Assembly: GCA_009746045.1 (NCBI GenBank) | Contig: RPFO01000819.1 | Location: forward strand, 310,001 to 374,000 | DNA: 64,000 bases | Origin: Mesostigma viride | Lineage: Eukaryota; Streptophyta; Mesostigmatophyceae; Mesostigmatales; Mesostigmataceae | Direction of reading: 5' to 3' | Shown here: positions 55,681-64,000 of the stretch, piece after piece | How positions within the stretch are numbered: the stretch's first letter is position 1 | Layout: each line of letters starts with the position of its first letter | Position numbers and translations under genes: made by a program | The notes under the pieces: generated by a model | What the model was told of the DNA's origin: nothing | What the model saw: the letters and a program-made list of their open reading frames with translations, nothing else | The model's database searches: none

Positions 55681-55866
55681 GTGGGCGTGGGCGTGGGCGT
55701 GGGCGTGGGCGTGGGCGTGGGCGTGGGCGTGGGCGTGGGCGTGGGCGTGGGCGTGGGCGTGGGCGTGGGCGTGGGCGTGGGCGTGGGCGTGGGCGTGGGC
55801 GTGGGCGTGGGCATGGGCGTGGGCGTGGGCGTGGGCGTGGGCGTGGGCGTGGGCGTGGGCGTGGGT
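55681..55866 (+). repeat. (GGGCGT)n array, second copy
   Basis: About 31 units. The 95 bp before it (CTTCTGGCTGTGGC, then GTGGCTTGGAGTAGGGGTGA) duplicate those before the first array at 54730-54796. Confidence 0.95.
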
Positions 55867-55889
55867 GAGAATGGGCGGGTGCGGGGGCA

Positions 55890-56000
55890 GGGGCATGGGC
55901 ATGGGCGGGGGCGGGGGCGGGGCGGGGGCGGGGGCGGGGGCGGGGGCGGGGCGGGGGCGGGGGCGGGGGCGGGGGCGGGGGCGGGGCGGGGGCGGGGGCA
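55890..56000 (+). repeat. (GGGGGC)n tract
   Basis: About 18 units of GGGGGC or GGGGC. Polyguanine continues sporadically to 56113. Confidence 0.9.
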
Positions 56001-56113
56001 TGGGCGTGTGCATGGGCGTTGGGGGGTCAGGGGGGCTGGGGTTGGGTTTGGGTGGGTGGGTCATTGGTGCAATGTTTGGAGTTGGGGCTTGTGTGTGTGT
56101 GGGGGGGGGGGGC

Positions 56114-56749
56114 ATGGGGATTGCCATGCGCGTGCACGTGGGCGTCCGCGTGATCCTCTGTTCGTGTACATGTTCATGCATGTGCCATGACGGCACAATG
56201 CATGTCAGATTCGTGACTTTATCGTGTGTTCCCTAGTTGCAAGTATTACTGCTAAAATTCATTGCAGCATTCCATTCCTTGCATAATGCTTGATTGCTTG
56301 CATCAGTTCATTCTATACTTCGATCATGACCTGAAGTGCTTAAGTATTACCAGACTCTCGCGCAGTGTCAGAATGTCCAATTTTTAGCACACATGCATGT
56401 TTGCACACCAAAGCCCTCATTCCCATGTTGATAAGGCTAAGTAAAACTTTTTTTTTTGTGCGGTGATCCACGAAATGCAGCTGTGAATGGCTCTAGGAGG
56501 TCACCAATGGTGGCCAGACCTGTTATTGAGCATTGGGAGACGTTACAGGGGCATCAATCACAGTTACATTTAGTTCATATGTAGTTCAATTTAGTACATT
56601 ATAGTATAAATGTAGTAGAAAATAGTACAACCTAGTATATTGTAGCATATACTAGTTCAACTACCTCCAGATGAGATCCAGGGGCTATGGGGACACTTTT
56701 TATGCAAAACTGAACTTGAAACAAGCAAAAAACAAGAAACTTGGAAAAA
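56114..56749. other. Spacer with TAGTA-rich stretch
   Basis: No gene. 56565-56660 is a run of degenerate TAGTTCA/TAGTACA units. Confidence 0.5.
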
Positions 56750-56775
56750 CTCAAAATGTACTTGTGCTGGAGTAC

Positions 56776-57490
56776 ATTCTTAACGGCTGGCAGGGCAGAC
56801 TGTCTGCAGTGGACATGGCGGGGTAAAGCCGTGTTGAGTGCGCACCGAAGCACTTGGTCGACCCCTCGTACAGCGTGCAGATGACGGTAATCAGGGGAGT
56901 GGGGGGCCGCGAGCGCGAGCAAGGACAGCCCATAGAGCGGCCCGGCAGAGGACAGCATCAAAAGCCTTGATGAAGTCGACGAAGATCAGGATGGCAGGAA
57001 ACTCACCAGGTTGCAGGAGAGAGCGGTTTCCTCGAAGAGGCCGGGCGCGCGACGAAGATGGCCATGACGGTGTTGCGCTTAGGACGAAAGCCTATGTTTC
57101 TGTGAGAGCAAAACGCAGCAGGCGGTTGAGGATCATGCGCATGAACAACTTCAATGCGCCGCTCTGGATGCAGATCGACTCGATCCGCGGTACTGAGTTA
57201 ATTGGCAGGGTCGTCAGGGGAACCGGCTTTGTTTTTGTACAGCATAGTAAACGGTAGTAGCTGTGCTGCCACTCAGGAATCGGCGGCGCTTCGGCAAGCA
57301 GGATCTGGTTGCAGTCGTCAAGCAGGAACCCCGTGAGCGCCGTCAGTTTAACTTGTCACGGGGGCGGGGAGCTGGTCAGGTCCAGGCGGCGGCGTAGAAG
57401 CGGAGTTGCTTGGCGGCTGTGCTCAGCTCGATCGCTCGGTGCAACGGCGGTAGCTCGTTGGCCGGGGTGGGCCAGGGGGTACACTGAATA
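56776..57490 (-). pseudogene. LINE reverse transcriptase fragment (motifs 0-A), inverted
   Basis: Minus strand: LTALTGFLLDDCNQILLAEAPPIPEWQHSYYR..., VPRIESICIQSGALKLFMRM, ILNRLLRFAL, then LIFVDFIKAFDAV (about 56990-56945) with catalytic motif A (F.DF.KAFD), then LYEGSTKCFGAHSTR where LINE-B continues to GVWQ. It supplies the upstream half that LINE-A and LINE-B copies here lack. Stops and frameshifts are present. Confidence 0.75.
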
Positions 57491-57689
57491 TCGGAAAGCA
57501 ATACTCACTATTAATTAAGTAACAAAATACCTAGCGTGTCTATTCATTAGCAATATTAATTAATACTACTATTAGCATTCCATTCCGCCGCTCGGCGCTC
57601 GGCACCATTCATGCAGTACGTTTACTATACTTGTTTCTTGCCTCGACAATTAATTAACTGCTGGTTGACATGAATACAGTCTGCTGATC

Positions 57690-58870
57690 GACAATGAATA
57701 CTGCAGATTGACCACTCCCTCAATACCACGGGGTGTGGCAAGGATGTGTCCTGGACATCCGGCCCCATATATCTGTTCATTATTGTCGTTGATCACGTCA
57801 TGCGCCATGCAGGCATGTGCGCGCTTTTATACAGCTCTTATTAAGGTTTTTGAGCCTGGCTTCAATGTCCAACATCCTTGTCGATCGCGAAAAGGGCGGT
57901 GGTGGCCCTGGCTACCGCCTGTCCGACCTGATTTATGCTATGATACCACCCTCATCGAGCGCCCCGAGCAAATTCAGACCTGCATGGCTGGACTGTTTGG
58001 GCTTGCCGGAGGCGCGGGTAGTGCGGTTGGAGATTATGTAGTGCCAAAACCGAGCCCGGATGCCGGTGCCGGATTGGGGCTACCAGTTGCCCGCCCCGGC
58101 CGCTGCTGCTGACGCGAAGTCCCGTTCTGTGAGCGCTTCAAGCTGCTGCCAGGGAGCATGCTCCCCGACACCGTCGACGATGTGAACACCCGCATTGGCC
58201 TAGTTGGCCTGGGCCAGGCGCCGCTCGCTCAATTACACCTTAGTACTGGCACTCGAAGGACCTGGGCGAGGACTGCAAGCGCGTGCTCTTCAAGGTCCTG
58301 GTCCTCACGTGGTGCTCACTAGCCACGGCACCGAGGCTCGGGCGCTGACGGACAAGCTGGCCACCCGGCTGGACGGCACGGTTCACATGCAGGAGTGCTC
58401 CGCCCGGGTCCTGAACGTAGGGTTTTCCACACATAGGTCATTAGAGTCAGTACAAGGGTATGCCTCGCATTACGGACGAGATTAGGAAGCGTAGGATAGC
58501 ATTCGTAGGACTGATCTTGCTCGCACCAGTCAGGTAGACACCGCCCAGCTCGGTCTGACCGGCCCCCAGCGCGGCTTGGCCAGCGCCCGAGGGTGGCATA
58601 TCCTGACCTGGCCTGGCCCCTTGGAAGGACATTCCCAGAAAGGTTGGTAGGCCTGCCATGAACTATAGTATCCAGCAGTTGCTGGCCAACCTAGTGGACA
58701 GTGGTCCCAGCCCAGTTTGAACACCACATTTCCTCCCTCTCTCTTGCTTGTTGGACTGCTATGCAGAACAAGAAGAGGTGGCAGACCATTGTCCAGGCAC
58801 ACACGCCAGCTCCCCTGTGGGCAACCCGGCCCCACCCCCCCAGGAGGAAGGGGCGCTTTGCTGAGTAGAG
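57690..58870 (+). pseudogene. LINE reverse transcriptase fragment, decayed
   Basis: YLFIIVVDHVMRHAG (about 57771), LIYAMIPPS/DTTLIERPEQIQTC (about 57930-57985, YADD box lost), EARVVRLEI, then LARTSQVDTAQLG (about 58515) and a C-terminal KKRWQTIVQAHTPAP (about 58770). It resembles LINE-B but is more diverged. The 58870-59030 tail has CTCCCCACGGAG and TTTAATTTAATT, a family C/LINE-A-like end. Confidence 0.7.
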
Positions 58871-59099
58871 TAGTTAGGATTTTCTAGATAAGCTTAGAGT
58901 TAGCTTAGTTCGGAACTTGCGCGGCTTCGCTCACCTCCATCCACGTACCAAGCAATTAAGGGAATCTAGGTGCTACATGATCTCCCCACGGAGTCCGATG
59001 TGATACTTCAATTTTACTTTAATTTAATTGACATGAATGCGCTATTCTTTTTTGGCCATGCCTAAGAAAATTGATCGCACAATCGATTGTCATCTATAT

Positions 59100-60425
59100 T
59101 TATTGAGAATTGTCATATATATAAATTCTCCCCGGCCCTAGCCTGCCAGCTCGATCACTCCATGCCGCATTGGCCACCCTCCGTCCCCTGCCGCATGGGC
59201 GGGTGTGGGCTCACCCTCGCCGCCCGCCTCGCCCCGCGCCGCCTTCCTTGGCTCTGTTGCTCAGGCCTGGGCGGAGATCCGCCGGTTGGTCCCCAGCGCC
59301 GTCAGCGCCATTCCCGACCATGGTCACCCCTGCATCCCCCTTCCCCTTTGTGCAGGCTGTGCAGGATTCTTACCTCGGGATCCAGCAGGCCTGCGACCTC
59401 GTCCGCCCCGCCCAGGCCGTCCACCGTCGCCTGCCCCGGGGCACGCCCGGCGTGTCCACTGTCGTCAGTCCTAGTGTCTTCCCTGCCTGCGTTCATGAAA
59501 ACAACAAAAGACCGGCTACGCGGGTATACTACACTGTGCCGACTGGATGGGTCTGCATGCGAGCTTGAACGATCAGGGGAAGGCTTGGCTTCACTCTGTT
59601 TCCCTTGAGGGGAGCGTGGGGGCCGCATGCATACCGCTGCGTGCCCTCCCCTTTGTTCACGCTGGTGCCGCGGCCGGCCTTTACCGGCCATCGCTCTCCA
59701 CCACCAGCTGTTTGCCCCGCAACCTCTCATGCATCATGGCGGGTGCGTCCTGCGGCAGCTGCGGGCTTGCAGTCTCGATACTACTGGGACGCACTACATC
59801 GCGTGCATGGGTGGCCATGAGAACCAGATCTGTCGAACCCGCCAGCAGAACCAGATCAGTTCGAACTGGTTCCTCTATCTCCATTCCGCTCTCCTCAGGG
59901 TGGTGTGTGCCATGGTTCGGTCGGTCTTTCCCCACTCCACCATCAAGTGCGAGGACGCGGATGGGGCCGCCCTTTACTCACCCAACCACCGCCCCAACAT
60001 TACCGTGCTTGACTACAATGGGCAGGGTGGCCACCTGCTCATCCATGTCTCCGTGGCTCGGCCGCTCTCCGGTCGCCACATCCTCCGGCCGGGCGGCTGT
60101 GGATGCCGGCGCTGCGCAGCCGCTGTGGCTGAGTGCGACAAGTTTGCCTCCTACGGCAATGTGGGGCCGGCCCACCGGGTCATCCCCTGTGTCCTTGAGG
60201 AGTTCGGGGCCATGGGCCCCAAGACGGCGGAGTTTTTCCACGAGTGCTGCCAGCGCCGTGAAGACCGCCTCGACCTCGAGGGTCAGACTGGCCCGTGGTC
60301 TGCCCGCACTGATGTGGTCCTCGTATTGGCGGCAGCGCCTGTCACCGATCGCCCTCACTCGCACCGTGGCTGATGCGTTATTCCGCCGCACCCGGGCCGA
60401 CTTTGTCGCGACCCATGCGGTCTAG
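59100..60425 (+). pseudogene. LINE-D: C-terminal region of ORF2 with zinc knuckle and endonuclease-like domain
   Basis: Several frames in succession read MGGCGLTLAARLAPAAFLGSVAQAW, then CGSCGL..DTTGTHYIACMGGHEN, which recalls the CxxC..D..GDH..SC..GG..RHN knuckle of many LINE C-termini. Next are NITVLDYNGQGGHLLI.VSVARPL, then FASYGNVGPAHRVIPCVLEEFGAMGPKTAEFF, and RREDRLDLEGQ..WSAR/TWTSYWRQRLSPIALTRTVADALF ending at 60425. This layout is that of non-LTR elements of protists and plants. At least three frameshifts. Related fragment at 46005. Confidence 0.7.
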
Positions 60426-61108
60426 ATCCCTCCCAGGCCTGCATGGTGGGCCGGCAGCGATGATGCTGCGTCTCGTAGTTTTGTGACGTAATTAGTTGTA
60501 CCTTGTGCAGCTGGCGTGATCCTTGAATGTCCGCGTGTCAGATTACTATTAATTTCTTCAGGGTTCTTCTTCTTTTCGGGGTTTTCCTTTTGTTGCATGC
60601 CAATCTCACCTCCGTAACTTATCATTCTCAATTAATATATATTAAAAAGTATTTATATCAAAGAGACAACATTTATATTTTTATAATATATATATTAAAA
60701 AGTATAATTACTTACATCAGAGTGAATTGTCATATAAATGATGCTGCGCACAGCGCATGCGTTGAACTACCAAAAAAGTGCATGCATGAAAATAGTACCA
60801 CCATACATTTAATTCTGCAATAGCTAGCGTAGATCCCATCGTTTACTACATTATGAAACGCCCGGCCAGTGATCTGAAAAGGCCTCTGTTATAGTTTTAA
60901 CTGGATTCAATCCCTTCACTACTCTGGCCCGCAGTACAAGTGGCACTGTACATCATGCCAGCGAGCATTGCCTGCACGAAGGAGGACTGACCCCTGCATA
61001 AAAATCCATGGTCATGTGCTGCGGGATAATCACGTGCAAGAATAAAAAAAACACGCAAATCCTTCGTACAGTTCCAATCCATCCTGGGGATGTGCCGGGC
61101 AGCAGCCC
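60426..61108. other. AT-rich spacer, 3' flank of the metallopeptidase gene
   Basis: Contains a family E-type stub (60659-60670). No gene. Confidence 0.5.
60651..60678 (-). mobile_element. 12-bp family E-like stub with 8-bp duplication
   Basis: CAAAGAGACAAC (one mismatch to the family E end) between ATTTATAT at 60651-60658 and 60671-60678. The site is AT-rich, so chance is somewhat more likely here than elsewhere. Confidence 0.65.
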
Positions 61109-64000
61109 TCACGATTTACACAGCGGGACAACCTCGCGCACGAACTCCGACGGCTGCCGCATCTGCACCAATATCTCCGCCAGCGCCTTCCCGGCCGGCT
61201 CGTCCTCCAGATCGCAGCTGTCCAGGATCTTGATAAATGTGCCCTCAAAGTCCTCCAACACGGCCAGCGCGTGCCGTTCCTCGATCACGAGCTTCTTCTC
61301 CTCGTTGAACCGCAGCATGCCGTGCTTGTGGTACGTGTTGTGCGCGTGGATCGCAAAAGCGATGTACGGCTGCATCGGCTGCGAGTCCCACTTGCTGAAA
61401 TACCGCAGCCCGTCAAGCAGCATGTGGATCAGGTACTTTGTGACGTCCTCCAGCGACAGGGTGCCCTTGCGGTACAGCAGCAGCATCGCGTACGTGGCCG
61501 TCAGCTCCGCGCGAGGCTCCTCCAGCAGCATCTTCGATGCGTCCGAGAAGTGCGGGCCGCGGCTGCGGAGGTGGTAGATCGCGTGGCCAACCTCGTGAGC
61601 GGCCACGTGCCAGACCAGGTGGTCGATCGCATCAGGCTGGTAGCGGTCCAGCACCGAGGTCTCCCCGTCGGCAAACAGCTGCCGCACCTTGTTCTTGATC
61701 TGCGTTCCAGTGGGAGCATCCATGAGCGCATACATGAGCACGTGGGTTGCGTGATGGCTCGCACACAAGCCCATACAGGGGGGTCGCAACGATAGTCTAT
61801 GTAAGACTATATAGATGGTCTAGATAAGACTATATAGATAGACTATATAAGATATGTGCAATTTGATGATGGCACAGGCGCAAGACTATGGGGTGGTAAG
61901 CGATACCACTTACCAAGCCTGTGCAGAGGATGGCAGCTCATAGAAGGTGGTAGCCCGCCGTGGCGCTGTACGCATTTATTTCGTCCTTTATCTAGTTCCT
62001 TATCCATAAGCAAGCGTTGGTTATAATATCGTCCTTTATCTAGTTCCTTATCCATAAGCAAGCGTTGGTTATGATCTCGTCCTTTATGTAGTTCCTTATC
62101 CATAAGCAAGCGTTGGTTATTATTTCGTCCTTTATCTAGTTCCTTATCCATAAGCAAGCGTTGGTTATGCCAGCCCGTGCAACGGCCAGGTGCCAAGCTC
62201 TTTCACTCGTGTTCTCTCTACGACAGGGCTTGGCATCTGCATCATTGTAGGATGTGAGCTGGCAGCATGCACCTTTCCTGGGGGGGAAACCACAAAGTGC
62301 GACAAACTTCAGAGCGCGCTCACAGAAACGCAGTATTTACTAATTGTAGAGGGTGCTCACATGGGCCGGTTGGTTGAATGAAACACGGTCCGGGGCACAT
62401 GGCAGCCGCAGTTGCCTAGAAACAGTCACATCAGATCAAGTAATTTTGTTCGGATTATATTCCTCGCATTACCAGGTTTGCAATGCATGTATCACAAACC
62501 ACAGCTTGGTACTTCACTAATTTATTTGTCACACATAGGTCTCCTACAGGAAGTGCACGTACCAGCTATGCCACTTGGCAGTGTGCGAGAAATCGACAAG
62601 CTCACATTTTTAATGTGGTGCTTGTACAATTGCAAAGCTCACGAATCACCAATGTACTTGTACGTGACAAAGCTCGCTGGTAGAAAGCACGGTCCACCCA
62701 ACGTCCCCTGCTTGATTTAACATTGCAACTGCGCTGCTTGTCTCGTTGATACCACTTGTAATCCCTCCCACCCACCCACCCACCCACCCACCCACCCACC
62801 CACCCACCCACCCACCCACCCACCCACCCACCCACCCACCCACCCACCCACCCACCCACCCACCCACCCACCCACCCACCCACCCACCCACCCACCCACC
62901 CACCCACCCACCCACCCACCCACCCACCCACCCACCCACCCACCCTGCTTACAATCTCGATGCTCTCATATCATACATATCATATCACATATCATGTATC
63001 ACATCGTGTTGATGCCACATTACTCCCCACCAACACACCACCCTTCTCCCCCCCCCCCCCCCCCCCCCCTGCTTACAATCTCAATGCATGCTGTGACCAC
63101 ACCCACCCCTGCCCACCACCACCACACACACACAGCCACCCTACACTCACAATCTCGATGCGTGCCCTCGTCTCATCCACGTTGAAGTAGATCTTGACGC
63201 CCTTGTCCTCCTTGACCGCCTGCCGGTTGGGGACCGACTGCCCCGAGAACGTGAACACGAGCGAGCAGCCCGCGTGGTACGGTGAGTAGTAAATGCCAGC
63301 CATCGTGTGGGACAGCGCCCGCAGGCCCGCGCGGGAGAGTGGGGTTGGGCGGCCTCGGAAAAACTCCTCCAAAAGCCCCTGGATGGAGGCGATGGTCGTG
63401 TTGGCGGCCGCATACTGCTCGTCGAGGAATCGGACCGAGAAGTCCGGGCCTTGCTTCACGCGCAGGGGGTCACTGTAGCCAGTCTCGATGTCTGTTGTTG
63501 TTGGAGGGGGGGGGACGGAATGGTTGGGCGGGGGGGGGACGGAATGGTTGGGCGGGGGGGGGGGAGGTTGTATTGTCGACCGGGGGGGATTGTTGGGGTG
63601 GGTGGGTGGGTCAAATTGTTGGGGCGGGGGGTGAATTGTGTGTGTGGGGGGGTGAGTTGTTGTGTTGCCCTCCCTGCCAACCCCCCAATAACCTTCCCTG
63701 CCACTCCCCCGTTGGCCCTCCCCGCCACCCCCAGCCACCCACGGGACCGCTTACACACTCTCCTTTACCCACAAGAGTCACGCAGAAAACACAACACAAC
63801 GACTGTGGGGGGAGCTCGCCATGCCTTGCTGGGCGTCAACCCTGCTGCATCACGTCACATGCACGATGTGGATGTAGGGCCCTCACCGTGCACAATCTGG
63901 ATCGGCCCCCGGCAGTCCATCCACTTGCGGTCCGTCGCCTCCCACTGCGCCTCCAATTTTTCCACGTCACGCTCCGCCATTGCGTTACGATACTCCTTCA
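61109..64000 (-). CDS. HEXXH zinc metallopeptidase, 3' part (open to right edge)
   Basis: Supported exons (minus): 64000-63887 (KEYRNAMAERDVEKLEAQWE..., phase 1 donor), 63491-63151 (DIETGYSDPLRVKQGPDFSV..., 113 codons, phase 0) and a last exon from about 61750 to the stop at 61109. The last exon has WHVAAHEVGHAIYHL (HEXXH at 61597-61583) and, about 20 residues on, LLEEPRAELTATYA. HEXXH followed by an E-E-x-R-A-E motif recalls the M49 (dipeptidyl-peptidase III) family and its plant/bacterial relatives, but spacing is shorter. I hold only 'gluzincin-like peptidase' as secure. The phase between the second and last exon does not match directly, so a small exon between 61790 and 63150 is missing from my model. 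Confidence 0.75.
61979..62168 (+). repeat. 49-bp tandem repeat, four copies
   Basis: TCGTCCTTTATCTAGTTCCT, TATCCATAAGCAAGCGTTGG, TTAT.. repeated, copies 95% alike by eye. It lies in an intron of the metallopeptidase gene. Confidence 0.9.
62766..62944 (+). repeat. (CCCA)n microsatellite in the metallopeptidase intron
   Basis: About 45 perfect units. It ends at a duplicate of the exon end described at 62945. Confidence 0.95.
62945..63096 (-). repeat. Two duplicates of a metallopeptidase exon end with splice donor
   Basis: The true exon end is GCATCGAGATT/GTGAGT (63162-63146 on minus). GCATTGAGATT/GTAAGC (about 63087-63071) and GCATCGAGATT/GTAAGC (about 62963-62947) lie in the intron, both with usable donors, followed by a poly-G and the (GGGT)n array respectively. 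Confidence 0.8.

Noticed and set aside
54740-56236. Open frames encoding GRGR, VGVG or WAWA repeats
   Set aside because: Frame-independent translations of (GGGCGT)n arrays.

Overview
The window looks like nuclear DNA of an intron-rich, GC-rich unicellular eukaryote. A green alga is my best guess, because it combines GT-AG introns, GC-rich exons, CACTA/EnSpm, TTAA-specific DNA transposons and microsatellite-tailed LINEs. This is inference; no marker gene fixes the species. Nothing looks bacterial.

Three host genes can be assembled exon by exon with consistent reading phase. (1) A minus-strand gene (31243 to 23226; 6 exons, 369 codons) encodes a secreted or ER saposin-fold protein of Canopy type with a signal peptide and a long C-terminal coiled coil. 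(2) A plus-strand kinesin (32619 to 45611; 14 exons, 1023 codons) has a complete N-terminal motor. Genes 1 and 2 are divergent and share the 31244-32618 intergenic region. (3) The 3' part of a minus-strand HEXXH metallopeptidase (61109 to beyond 64000) closes the window. A fourth, less certain host or transposon protein lies at 49915-51673 (minus).

Most of the rest is transposable elements. 1-5246 is the right part of a CACTA element: a transposase 5' end on the minus strand, a divergent five-exon accessory gene with Ala/Lys repeats, a subterminal repeat zone, and a terminus ending TAGTG that interrupts a LINE. 5247-8140 is LINE-A copy 1 with a 1.1-kb (CATC)n tract and a hairpin/TTAA tail. 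8141-10215 holds ORF1-only 'family C' retroelements. 11388-16276 is LINE-A copy 2, carrying a TTAA-flanked piggyBac-like element (12156-13844) and a Kolobok-like deletion derivative (14312-16217). A third, autonomous Kolobok-like element (16277-20103) sits in its TTAA tail. LINE-B copies are at 20290-21590 (+) and 47204-48430 (-). Further LINE wrecks lie at 56750-60425. A short retroelement, here 'family E', occurs four times.

Two observations deserve most attention. First, very short retro-insertions ('stubs'): the last 9-14 bp of family E, and once the last 23 bp of LINE-B, occur as isolated insertions with perfect 6-13-bp target-site duplications. Second, in all three host genes, short segments spanning exon-intron junctions are duplicated inside the adjacent intron. 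The extreme case is a 38-bp unit repeated about 13 times after kinesin exon 8, every copy carrying both an AG and a GTGAGC splice signal. Also notable are a 615-bp inverted repeat with 297-bp arms (52535-53149) and large G-quadruplex-capable arrays (54797-55865).
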